From: JAFMPW01 sp041743085
GTDB taxonomy: Bacteria > Bacteroidota > Bacteroidia > Flavobacteriales > Flavobacteriaceae
DNA length: 64,000 nt
Direction: 5' to 3'
Assembly (NCBI GenBank): GCA_041743085.1
Contig: JBGTNL010000019.1
Coordinates: 271,665-335,664, forward strand
Positions 35,134 to 43,593 of the stretch are shown here, piece after piece. Under the pieces are notes generated by a model. The model worked only from the letters and a program-made list of their open reading frames with translations, made no database searches and had not been told where the DNA came from. Position 1 is the first letter of the stretch. Each line of letters begins with the position of its first letter. The position numbers and the translations under genes are program-made.

Positions 35134-35300
35134 TGTTGTTATTTTATCTCATAGTTTCATAAACACTATGTTTAACGCCATTTTTCGACAGGAAAATTGC
35201 CCCTGTTCTTAAAGTTCAAAGCAAGTAGTGATATTCCGGGTATGATATTCATCATTGCTACTTCAAATATCTCAAAGCATAATGTTTTGGGTAGTTTGGG

Positions 35301-36326
35301 CTAATTTGGTGTGAAATCCAATCCAATTGTGCGCTGACCATTATTGATCGGGGTCTGTATGATCGCCAGCCCTTGATTACGCAAGGCGAACATTCTGGCT
35401 ATCCCCTCCGTGAGACGGCCCCTATTGCCGTTAAATGCATCTTCAAGGCTAACGAGTAGTTGATTGTAACTATTGGCAAATTCGTTTAATGCTCCGCGTA
35501 TATCAGAGTCCTCGGGGTATTCGCGCCTGTGGGTATCTTTCTTCAACGGATATACTTTATCGTAATCAACTTTTAGTTCCTTTCCACTGGGTCCACTTTT
35601 CGGGGTATCATTCTTCGTATAGTGTCGTTGCAATAAGATCTCTTTGAAGCGGTAATAATGGGCCAGTTCTTTTCCTTCTCCAGAATTCAGGATGTTCCTG
35701 TCCGCATCAAATAGCCCTTCATGGGCTCCCTCACCCTGTTCTGCTATGATATTTATTGCTTCATGGGCGGTATTCCGATTTTTTACTACTACCACGGCGC
35801 CCGATCCGTAGTAGTCCTCAGGTCGTATTTGGAGGTCGATTTTACCACAAAAAACAGTTTCCTCCCCATACGTATCACATAGGTAATCTATTCGACTGCC
35901 CACATAGGCATAAAATTGACCAATAGTGCTAAATCCTTCTCCTTTTGGAAGAATCCCTTTAACTTCCGGTTTTTCAATATGTAAAAAGGTGTTAAGGGCC
36001 TTCTCTGAAAATTTTTCAATATGAATCTTGAAATGGTCACCGCTATGGGGAAGTGTATGAGGGTACCGTGGTACAAAATCCCGATGTGTGAGCTTTGGTA
36101 TTCCTCTTACGGCGTTCATGATGTTCGCTACCAGTGTAAGATGCAACATTTCTTCAATAAGGACACTTTTCACGATTTCTTTCGGTTCGTAATTAAACCC
36201 CTCCATCATGGATAACCATGCCGTAAAATAAGGGGGGATTGTTGCGTGCTCCACCTCAAGGGCGTCTTGTAGCAGTTTATGCAGCTCGGAAATTTCAGAA
36301 TCTCTAATTTTTTCTTTGGCGTTCAT
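35301..36326 (-). CDS. VioB-type ferritin-like domain protein
   Basis: A 341-residue protein with the ferritin-like domain found in VioB and related enzymes (PF12902). Possible iron ligands are seen in E-V-E-H-A-T-I-P-P-Y near 24-33, I-E-E-M-L-H-L near 57-63, E-Q-G-E-G-A-H-E-G near 195-203 and A-H-Y-Y-R-F-K near 222-228. In VioB this domain takes part in dimerising an imine during violacein synthesis; elsewhere its chemistry is unknown. It overlaps the end of the GMC gene by 4 bases, so the two are translationally coupled. Confidence 0.8.
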   Translation of the reverse strand: MNAKEKIRDSEISELHKLLQDALEVEHATIPPYFTAWLSMMEGFNYEPKEIVKSVLIEEMLHLTLVANIMNAVRGIPKLTHRDFVPRYPHTLPHSGDHFKIHIEKFSEKALNTFLHIEKPEVKGILPKGEGFSTIGQFYAYVGSRIDYLCDTYGEETVFCGKIDLQIRPEDYYGSGAVVVVKNRNTAHEAINIIAEQGEGAHEGLFDADRNILNSGEGKELAHYYRFKEILLQRHYTKNDTPKSGPSGKELKVDYDKVYPLKKDTHRREYPEDSDIRGALNEFANSYNQLLVSLEDAFNGNRGRLTEGIARMFALRNQGLAIIQTPINNGQRTIGLDFTPN

Positions 36327-38116
36327 TCTAGTTCCTTTAGTATTGCCTCCGATGCCCTAACCGCCAGTGCGGCCGTGGTCAGCGTTGGGTTGGCAGTTCC
36401 TATGGTTACTTGATTTCCAGGTCCGACAACATATAAATTGTCGTGGTCCCAGGCCTTCATATTCCTGTCTGTAACCGAGTCTTTGGAATATCGTCCCATT
36501 CTGTGCGTACCGACAATATGACCCGATCCCATGATGTTGTAGTCCATCCCATTATAATTCATTCTCTGATACCCTCCGGGCGCTGGGTATGGATATTGGG
36601 TCTCATCTTCAATTTTTGCATACTCCGAGATTTTTTTCCAGACCTTGGTCACGGCCGCTTCTATTCCGCCTTTGGTATAGTCATCATAGCCGTAACTTAG
36701 AACAGGGCGATAATTGCCCATTTTATCCTTGTAATTATCGTCAATCGTCACGCGATTTTCGTACGATGGCAATTGCTCGAACATAAACCCTATTTTTACC
36801 ATTCGGGTCATTCTATCCCCCAAGGTGTGCCTTAATTGCTTTCCATAAATTTTATTTTCGATTAATTTGGACAGTTGATTTTTAGGTTCCCCGCTCCATC
36901 CCCAATTGGAAAGACTGGCCCTGAATGAAGCATGTACTTTGCGGAATTCACCGTCTCTGAGCGATTCCATGCCGCTGGTAGTATCCGGGCCCCTGAACGG
37001 AAAAACTCTTTTTGGGGCATAGCCCCAAGTATAAAGGTAAGGGTGATCCATTAGGTTGCGGCCTACCTGTTGGCTACTATTGGCTGCGCCGGAGGCCAGC
37101 AGAAGGGTAGCATTTTCAATGGCATTGGCCGCGAGAATGATAATTGTTCCCCCAGCCTGCTTAAGCTTATGATTTTCAGGTGAATCGGGATCCTTATAGT
37201 GCTTATACTCGACAGCGGTAATTTTTCCGGTCTCATTATTTATTATAAGTCGTGAAACTACGGATTGGGTCTTGATTTTCACTTTGCCTTTTTCCGTAAG
37301 CCCGTTTAGGGTTTTCAGCGCACTATATTTGGCCTGTACCGGGCATAGAGGCATACAGGAAGAGTTCCCTTGGCATCTCAGTCCGTGATCCCGGTTTCCA
37401 ACCGATGGAATTGGGTCGTAGCCGCTATAAATACCATATTTTGGATTTGGTGTGGAGTTGCGGGCCACAGGAATACTGATTACCTTCAGCGGGTACGTAT
37501 TCCCTTCTAATTCCACAGTCTTATCTTGAATCGTATCCAAAAAGAATTTGTCTACCCGACTTTGGGGCAATTTATGCATAGGGTAAACATAGCCTTCGGG
37601 AAACCAACCAAAAAAACGTTGATCTTCCACATCTGCCGAAACCCCTAATTCAAATTCTGCCCGGCGGTATGCGGGTTCCAGGTCTTCATAACTTAATGGC
37701 CAATCACGGCCCCTGCCATAAACCGTCTGCATTTTGAAATCATTGGCTACCATTCGAAGCGAAGTTCCCTGCCAATGTAAAGTGGTCCCACCGAGCATAC
37801 GGAGATAATCGCTCATAAAATGTTTCTCGGTCCGAAATACAAAATAAGGATCCTGTTCACTTTTTGGATTGGGGGCCGTGGGTATAGCCGGGGATGGGGC
37901 TGAAGCATTCCAGGGGTAGGGCCCGTTTGGCATTCCTCTGATACCCCCTTCCGTATATAGCTTGTTCAAATATTTTCTGTAGTTTTTTGGTTTCATTGCC
38001 CCTTTAATACCCGCTTCCAATATCAGCACATTTTTCCCGCCTTCGGAGAGCATTTTGGCCATAATCGCCCCTGTTACTCCTCCGCCTACAATTATCGCGT
38101 CATAGTGTTTGCTCAT
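36323..38116 (-). CDS. Fe-S-containing GMC oxidoreductase, FAD-dependent sugar dehydrogenase large-subunit type
   Basis: A 597-residue flavoprotein. The FAD loop is G-G-G-V-T-G-A near 10-16; a Cys motif C248-x5-C254-x3-C258 (C-Q-G-N-S-S-C-M-P-L-C-P) matches the 3Fe-4S site of FAD-dependent glucose and fructose dehydrogenases; G-T-H-R-M-G near 531-536 and N-P-T-L-T-T-A-A-L-A close the GMC fold. It should oxidise a sugar or alcohol and pass electrons on through the cluster. The small-subunit gene lies 8 bp upstream; no multihaem cytochrome subunit is seen. Confidence 0.87.
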   Translation of the reverse strand: MSKHYDAIIVGGGVTGAIMAKMLSEGGKNVLILEAGIKGAMKPKNYRKYLNKLYTEGGIRGMPNGPYPWNASAPSPAIPTAPNPKSEQDPYFVFRTEKHFMSDYLRMLGGTTLHWQGTSLRMVANDFKMQTVYGRGRDWPLSYEDLEPAYRRAEFELGVSADVEDQRFFGWFPEGYVYPMHKLPQSRVDKFFLDTIQDKTVELEGNTYPLKVISIPVARNSTPNPKYGIYSGYDPIPSVGNRDHGLRCQGNSSCMPLCPVQAKYSALKTLNGLTEKGKVKIKTQSVVSRLIINNETGKITAVEYKHYKDPDSPENHKLKQAGGTIIILAANAIENATLLLASGAANSSQQVGRNLMDHPYLYTWGYAPKRVFPFRGPDTTSGMESLRDGEFRKVHASFRASLSNWGWSGEPKNQLSKLIENKIYGKQLRHTLGDRMTRMVKIGFMFEQLPSYENRVTIDDNYKDKMGNYRPVLSYGYDDYTKGGIEAAVTKVWKKISEYAKIEDETQYPYPAPGGYQRMNYNGMDYNIMGSGHIVGTHRMGRYSKDSVTDRNMKAWDHDNLYVVGPGNQVTIGTANPTLTTAALAVRASEAILKELE

Positions 38117-38124
38117 GATACTGC

Positions 38125-38619
38125 TTATTTAGTAGTGATGAAATCTCCGAAAACGGGGTCTAGCCCCCAACTTCCAAACCCTGTCGGGTGCGCTCCTGGG
38201 GGATGTGCGCCTGCAGCCTTATAACTAAGCTGCTGGGTGTATGCTGCGGCAGAAGGTACTACAGTTTTGTCAGGTGTTAGGTTAGGACTGGGTGGAACAC
38301 GGGCATAATAGCGATACCAAACGAGGGACATGCTTGTCCATTGGCCATAGTACCAAAGCATTATAATACCCTTACATATTGGCCAAAGGGTGGGTGATGC
38401 CACTATATCGACGCGCATGAAGCGGTCACGTGCTTTTGTCGTATTATGACTAAAAACAGCTTTTGTAGTATCATATAGAAATGTGGCAACGTGCTTTCCA
38501 ATTTCATCTTCTACAAGTTTTTGGTACGAATAAACCAAACCTGTGCCTTCAAGATCTATTACGGAATAACCTGTAAGTTCTGAGGATAAATTCAGAAAAA
38601 TGTGGTGATTTTCATCCAT
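38125..38619 (-). CDS. FAD-SLDH-type dehydrogenase small subunit
   Basis: A 164-residue protein that fits the small subunit of membrane FAD dehydrogenases (PF12318 type): L-S-S-E-L-T-G-Y near 11-18, and L-W-P-I-C-K-G-I-I-M-L-W-Y-Y-G-Q-W near 78-94, like the conserved W-Y-x-G segment. The C-terminus is rich in Pro, Gly and His. Such subunits normally carry a Tat signal that brings the large subunit across the membrane; none is present here, so the complex may stay in the cytoplasm. Confidence 0.6.
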   Translation of the reverse strand: MDENHHIFLNLSSELTGYSVIDLEGTGLVYSYQKLVEDEIGKHVATFLYDTTKAVFSHNTTKARDRFMRVDIVASPTLWPICKGIIMLWYYGQWTSMSLVWYRYYARVPPSPNLTPDKTVVPSAAAYTQQLSYKAAGAHPPGAHPTGFGSWGLDPVFGDFITTK

Positions 38620-38629
38620 CTGGGCAGGG

Positions 38630-39523
38630 TTAACGAATGGGATCTTTCAGGCGCGTGTGCCCGGATGATGCAGCCGGAGGGGAGTTATATAACAACACGC
38701 CAACGGCCATAGGATCGCCCTTAAAAACGGAGGACATTTCTTTCTGCATGATGTGTTTTGCATTTCCTATAACGAGCTCAACCGAATTTTTAGGAAGCGG
38801 ATCGATAGGTGTGCTGTCAGAGCTAACGTACCAGCTTTTAAATAATCCGAAAATAACCCGAGAGGAAGTAATCATAAATTTTTTGCCCTTGTCCTTTCCG
38901 TTCGTTTCCTTGAGATTTGCATATGCGGGTACTGGTGAAAAAGGAGAAGTAGTGGCTATAGGAAAGTCTGGCCCCGTTGTATCTACTTTTAGATCAAAAA
39001 TATAGGGCGTTTGCGATTTAGGCGCTTTCCTATGTGCGTAGCACCTTATCCACCAAGTCTTGATTTCAGGAGCATTTACGTCTGGTACGGCAAAGTCAAA
39101 AGAAGCTACAAACTTTACCTCTCCATATTTTTCACTCCCAGCAACCACCGCAGTTTCACTGTCACATGGCACATTTATCCTGTAATTGCCATACGTTTTC
39201 GATTGATCCCCTCCGTTGAGATATTCCGCTACGCTCAGGGCAGGTTCCGTCCCTTCGCGAAAAGTTGGATATGCAACCACATTAAATTCTACCTCATTTA
39301 CATAGCTGGAGTAATTTCCACCGAAACCGGCGTATCTTTCAAAGTTTAGATTTACCAGTGCGTTTCCGTCAAAAATGCCCGGCACTAATCCCGTTCCCTT
39401 GAGAAGTGATTTAACCGCCGGGACCGGGACACTGAAAAACGTCATCAGCGATTGTAGTGATCCGTAATTAAAATTTCCTAAGGATGTTGTTTGTTGAGGA
39501 TGATTATTGGTTGTTTTTTTCAT
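38630..39523 (-). CDS. Acetoacetate-decarboxylase-like fold protein
   Basis: A 297-residue protein, first gene of the minus-strand operon. The middle part (V-N-E-V-E-F-N-V-V-A-Y-P near 75-86, Y-G-N-Y-R-I-N-V-P-C-D-S-E-T-A-V-V-A-G-S near 110-129, K-Y-G-E-V-K-F near 131-137) resembles the beta-cone of acetoacetate decarboxylase-like proteins. The catalytic Lys cannot be placed with confidence, so the activity could be decarboxylation, cyclisation or ligand binding. No signal peptide. Ten bases separate it from the small-subunit gene. Confidence 0.5.
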   Translation of the reverse strand: MKKTTNNHPQQTTSLGNFNYGSLQSLMTFFSVPVPAVKSLLKGTGLVPGIFDGNALVNLNFERYAGFGGNYSSYVNEVEFNVVAYPTFREGTEPALSVAEYLNGGDQSKTYGNYRINVPCDSETAVVAGSEKYGEVKFVASFDFAVPDVNAPEIKTWWIRCYAHRKAPKSQTPYIFDLKVDTTGPDFPIATTSPFSPVPAYANLKETNGKDKGKKFMITSSRVIFGLFKSWYVSSDSTPIDPLPKNSVELVIGNAKHIMQKEMSSVFKGDPMAVGVLLYNSPPAASSGHTRLKDPIR

Positions 39524-39900
39524 ATTTGAAGAGTTTCAAGAGGTTATGGTCGCTAATAAATGTAATGATTTTATTTCATATTAACATGGATTTTTTGACA
39601 CACTACACTTGACCGGTATTGGATTTTATGATTGGCACACATTGGGTATCATCATCTTATAGAAAAACAGATTCACTTTTAAGGTACTCCCTTTAGAAAA
39701 TTCTTGATGGGCTGTGCGTTTGTACAAAATAATTTGCTAACTTCTAAAACTTTCAAAATAGCAGTAAACCAACAAGGGTGGGTTTTGTGAAGTATAATTT
39801 CCACAATTGTAATGGTTTTGGATGACAAAATTCAAGAACGCATAACCCATGGTTCTTTCAAAGATGTCGAAACCGGTCAACTTGTCTAAAAACAGAGCAA
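39524..39900. other. Divergent promoter region, no gene
   Basis: This 377-bp A+T-rich space lies between the divergent starts of the minus-strand operon (39523) and the DNase II gene (39901). It must hold both promoters, but I cannot fit a full TTTG-N19-TAnnTTTG pair on either strand. No open frame or repeat is supported. Confidence 0.45.
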
Positions 39901-40917
39901 ATGGAACTTAAGGTTATCAATGACCAGGGAAATAAGTCTATTGACTGGTGGTTTATGTATAAGTTGCCTGAAAATTTAGATCCAAAAACGGGAGCTGCAG
40001 CCAAATTTAAAAAATCGACCGGTTTGGAATATATGTATTTCGAAGCCGGCCAAACGGGACTGATGCAACTGTCTTCTAAAAAATTGAATAATCAAGAGGG
40101 GGCGTTGTACAACACCCTAAAGCCTATTTATGGGGCCGGCCATAAGTTTAAAGATACCCTTGGTTGGATCTGTTATAATGATGAAAAGCCTGCGACGGCG
40201 ACTAATGATGACGAAAAAGGGCATACCAAGGGAATATTGTCTTTTGACCTTAAATCGGATACCGCCATCTGGCTGCTCCATAGCTGGCCTAAATTTCCCG
40301 ATACCCGTTCTGAAAAAATAGGTTCTGCCGAATATGGTCAGACCTATATCTGTATACAGCTGAAGAATGTTGCGGCCGCAAGGCTTATTGCAGAGCAAAT
40401 GTATCATAGACAAGAACCCCAAACCTACCAGTGCAGACTTCCTCCAAGCATAAAAAAGAATGATGTTTTTTACAAGGTAGCAAACCTTGTCGATGTGAAT
40501 GAAACTGATCCGCCATGTGATATTATCTTCCAATCCAAAGGGGGCGAAATATTTCGCTTATTGGCAAAAAATAGACACTGGGAAAAAGATTTTTGGATAG
40601 ACTTGGTCGGGCCTTCCTTGAAAACCAATATCGACGTGGAAACATGGAGACGCGGAACATTACCGGGTACGGAAGACTCCAACAATACGGATACTACTAC
40701 GGATATACTCTATATAGATTTTGAAAAACTGGGCGCGCCCTACGAATGGCATTATACCAAAGACCATTCAAAATGGGCAATGTCGGAGACGGATCAATGG
40801 GTGTGTGTTGCGGATATTAATAGACAAACCAGTCAAGAGAAAAGAGGGGGAGGCACTGTTTGCTTTAAGAACAAATTGCTCTGGGAAAGTTTAAAGGATA
40901 TCGAAAAACTTAAATAA
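39901..40917 (+). CDS. DNase II-family endonuclease without a signal peptide
   Basis: A 338-residue protein of the deoxyribonuclease II family (PF03265), a PLD-like fold best known from animal lysosomes. Visible: D-W-W-F-M-Y-K-L-P near 15-23, G-H-T-K-G with His108/Lys110, L-L-H-S-W-P-K-F-P with His127, and D-H-S-K-W with His289/Lys291, then W-V-C-V-A-D-I-N-R-Q and R-G-G-G. These match the three catalytic His of the animal enzymes in order and spacing. It starts without any hydrophobic leader. It is convergent with the phospholipase gene, 9 bp apart. Confidence 0.88.
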   Translation: MELKVINDQGNKSIDWWFMYKLPENLDPKTGAAAKFKKSTGLEYMYFEAGQTGLMQLSSKKLNNQEGALYNTLKPIYGAGHKFKDTLGWICYNDEKPATATNDDEKGHTKGILSFDLKSDTAIWLLHSWPKFPDTRSEKIGSAEYGQTYICIQLKNVAAARLIAEQMYHRQEPQTYQCRLPPSIKKNDVFYKVANLVDVNETDPPCDIIFQSKGGEIFRLLAKNRHWEKDFWIDLVGPSLKTNIDVETWRRGTLPGTEDSNNTDTTTDILYIDFEKLGAPYEWHYTKDHSKWAMSETDQWVCVADINRQTSQEKRGGGTVCFKNKLLWESLKDIEKLK

Positions 40918-40926
40918 TAGTGAAAT

Positions 40927-42603
40927 CTAGTATTTTATTTTCTTCCATTTACCCTTCCGCTTTCTATACTTTAAAGTGTATTTACGGTTCTTTCCAAAAA
41001 TGTAATTGTAGTGTTCTTGAATGAAACAGAGCATGTTATGATCATCGGGGCAGGGCTTTTCAAAAATCTCGCAAACCATCGTCGCAAGAAGTCTGTGAAG
41101 TTCGTTCAATATAGTGGTTTCTTCAGGTTCAGATTTCTTCGGTTGAGTTTTTGCCTTAGTTTTGAAATCATGGGGCTGTACGGTAGGAAGGGATTTACCC
41201 ACTCGCGGCATATCGTTGAGAAGAACGCATGAGAAATCGGCAGCGGCTTTGGATCGCTCTGTAAGATATGGTTCAAGGCCAAGGCAGTTTTGAACCGTTT
41301 TGATTACAGAGGTGTGGTCAAAAGGGGTGTACCCATCCGGACGCGCTATGAGGCCTTTAGGGATGAAAGGATTAATCAGTACACAAGGAACCCTAATCCC
41401 AAATCGGTTGAACCGGAACCCATCCTGTCCCGGCGCGTTAGTAGGATCCGGATTTTTTGCGCCACCCGGGGGAGACACATGATCATAGCAGCCCCCATGT
41501 TCATCATAGGTGATAACCAATAATGTTTCTTCAAAAGCCGGTGAGGATTTAAGCGCATTATAGATACCAGCTATCAGGTTCTCTCCTGGCCTAATATCTT
41601 GTGGAGGATGTTGATCGTTCTGATCTTCTCCGCCAAGAACCGGCTCTAAAAAGGAGTACCTAGGTAAATCTCCCGTTTCACATAACTCATAAAACCGATC
41701 TAAGGGGTGAAAGTTATTATCGAATCTTGGCTCGTGCAATTGGGTCATCGCCAGACGGGTGAGCGAAAAATGGTCACCGTCAAACGCACCGCCCGTATCT
41801 CTTTCTCTTTTCTTTTCATCCGTTGGCATAAGATTGTTTCCAAAAATTCCCCAGCTTAGGTTTTTTGAACCTTCGTCTATCTTGTCCTGTATTTGATTGA
41901 ATATCGTCTTGGAATGGCAAAAGGCGTTAGGAGAATTGTTCACATTGCCATCTGAGGTAGCGGCGTGAACAAAGGAACGATTAGGTAGGGTTTGGCTGGG
42001 CACTGAAGCATAATATTGATCACACACAGCGAAATTCTTTGCCAATTTGCTTAAAACCCTGGTCTGTTCCGGGGTATAACAAGTCATGATTTTTCTTGGG
42101 TCGGTGGGGGCATCATAGAAACTGTAAGTACCATAAAGCATGGCGTTATTGTAATTTTGTACAAAGCCCATATTGACCGGTTTCGGTGGATAAAGGGCAT
42201 TGACCTTGTATTTCAGAAAAAGTTGGTGATTGGTATCGGCATAGCCCTCACCGGGATCCGGGTCTGGAAGCGTATAGTCAACTGGATTTGGTATCTGTTT
42301 TCCGAGGCGTTCTATTTTCTGACCATTTTTGGCAACAGGTACTTTTTCAATGAACGGTATACCATCGGCGTCAATGTTGTCTAAGGGATTCCAAAGGCCG
42401 CTATGCAAACCTTCAAATGACTGATTATCCGGTATTTCTTTTTCATCGTACAGCCAGCCGAGCAGATTATCGAAAGATCTGTTCTCCAACATAAGCACTA
42501 CAATATTCCTAATTTTTGATCGAAGCTTTTCGGGTTGTGGTTTTAAATATTGGCCCATTACACCTGATTTAACGGTTTGGCCGATTGTTACTGTTCGTTT
42601 CAT
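40927..42603 (-). CDS. Phosphoesterase-family protein (phospholipase C/acid phosphatase type)
   Basis: A 558-residue protein of PF04185, the family of bacterial non-haemolytic phospholipase C and AcpA. The catalytic entry motif V-V-L-M-L-E-N-R-S-F-D-N-L-L-G is near residues 34-48; C-D-Q-Y-Y near 195-199, G-G-A-F-D-G-D-H near 271-278 and I-T-Y-D-E-H-G-G-C-Y-D-H-V near 363-375 give the remaining metal and active-site residues. Relatives are usually exported by Tat or Sec; no signal peptide is seen here. Its leader is the repeated sequence with a small upstream ORF. Confidence 0.85.
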   Translation of the reverse strand: MKRTVTIGQTVKSGVMGQYLKPQPEKLRSKIRNIVVLMLENRSFDNLLGWLYDEKEIPDNQSFEGLHSGLWNPLDNIDADGIPFIEKVPVAKNGQKIERLGKQIPNPVDYTLPDPDPGEGYADTNHQLFLKYKVNALYPPKPVNMGFVQNYNNAMLYGTYSFYDAPTDPRKIMTCYTPEQTRVLSKLAKNFAVCDQYYASVPSQTLPNRSFVHAATSDGNVNNSPNAFCHSKTIFNQIQDKIDEGSKNLSWGIFGNNLMPTDEKKRERDTGGAFDGDHFSLTRLAMTQLHEPRFDNNFHPLDRFYELCETGDLPRYSFLEPVLGGEDQNDQHPPQDIRPGENLIAGIYNALKSSPAFEETLLVITYDEHGGCYDHVSPPGGAKNPDPTNAPGQDGFRFNRFGIRVPCVLINPFIPKGLIARPDGYTPFDHTSVIKTVQNCLGLEPYLTERSKAAADFSCVLLNDMPRVGKSLPTVQPHDFKTKAKTQPKKSEPEETTILNELHRLLATMVCEIFEKPCPDDHNMLCFIQEHYNYIFGKNRKYTLKYRKRKGKWKKIKY

Positions 42604-42714
42604 CTATATAAAATTTTACCAGCCATCCCCATTTCCCTTATTTATGTCGGTTGGCATCGACCATTCTTTAATTAATGCCCACCTGCCTGCCGTAGGTAGA
42701 TTATGGGATTTCAT
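42604..42714 (-). promoter_or_regulatory. Repeated leader with a 32-codon upstream ORF, copy 2
   Basis: On the minus strand ATG 42714 opens 32 codons (M-K-S-H-N-L-P-T-A-G..., W-S-M-P-T-D-I-N-K-G-N-G-D-G-W) ending at TAA 42618-42616, 12 bases before the phospholipase ATG. The whole stretch aligns with 18300-18409 upstream of the NTF2-like gene, at the same distance from the start codon. It may be a leader peptide, or the tail of a duplicated coding sequence. Confidence 0.5.
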
Positions 42715-43009
42715 TCAACTTAAAGTTGTTCTTTTGCCGAACGTGTTCCAAGATAGTAAATCCAATTTAATTTAGTCGCTATATCCCATGAATCTTAAAT
42801 GTGTTTAAGTAAAGAAAATCGGGAGGAATGGTTAAACAATAGGTTTTGTCTCAAATATTTTAAGCGGTTTTAAGTAACTTTATAATCCCTAACATTGTTG
42901 AGGTTATCAAATTCGTTGATTTGGATTAATACAGTGAAAGTTTAGGGTTAAAAGCTTTCAAAAGATATTTTCCAGTGGTTATTGTGGGTTTAGACACCAA
43001 TACGGCATA

Positions 43010-43330
43010 TTAAAGTGCCAAAACAGAATAAAATGGAAGAAAAGCAGAATGTAGCGGTCCGGTAGCAGGAGTAATGGGATAGTGTTGGTAAAATTCGCAT
43101 GCTGTTAAATGCGAGTTTCCCGACCCTCCCACATGGGCATCTTCAGAAGCCATAGTGGCCAATACGCGTGGACGAGAGAACTGGCCTCCCCCTACTGCCC
43201 CCCTTCCGTCGAGCAATGAATACGCGCCAATCAGCACCCCGTTGACACCGTATTTGGTAGCCAATGTAGAAATATTGACCGAGCCGATCGGTTCAATTTC
43301 CAGATAATCCTTATTACAGCTAAATGTCAT
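43010..43330 (-). pseudogene. SusD/RagB-family lipoprotein fragment
   Basis: About 106 codons remain of a protein normally about 500-600 residues long. It begins M-T-F-S-C-N-K-D-Y-L-E-I-E-P, keeping the lipobox Cys but lacking most of the signal peptide, and continues V-N-G-V-L-I-G-A-Y-S-L-L-D-G near 29-42 and M-A-S-E-D-A-H-V-G-G near 60-69, which match the SusD N-terminal TPR region. Similarity fades after H-Y-P-I-T-P and the frame stops. It is the trace of an outer-membrane glycan-binding protein; the SusC partner is absent. Confidence 0.72.
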
Positions 43331-43352
43331 TAATCAATACGATAACCACACA

Positions 43353-43592
43353 ACTAAACCACTATGGATTGAAAATCCATGCCTGTCCGTCCTATGGCGG
43401 AGGTTTTGAAAAGCAATGAAATTGCCAACGGTTATCGGGTTACCAAGTTGTTCGTTATTTAGTCGGAACCCTTAATAACTTAATAATCAATGACCTAATA
43501 ACTATTATGGCTAAAATGTTCTTAGAAACCGAAAGTCTTGCACTAAAGTGCATACCTGCCTGTAAAGGCGCCGGGCAGGGTTTCAACTAACG
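43353..43592 (+). repeat. Long dispersed repeat, copy A
   Basis: Starts ACTAAACCACTATGGATTGA; includes the hairpins ATGGATT/AATCCAT and TGCACT/AGTGCA, the phrase CCTGTCCGTCCTATGGCGGA, and ends GTTTCAACTAACG just before the rhamnose operon. Its first 140 bp are nearly identical to copy C at 63861 and its start and end match copy B at 51397. No coding content. Confidence 0.8.
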
Positions 43593-43593
43593 A

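Noticed and set aside
43353..43592. Possible IS element at the dispersed repeat
   Set aside because: No transposase or clear terminal inverted repeats were found in any of the three copies; kept as a repeat only.
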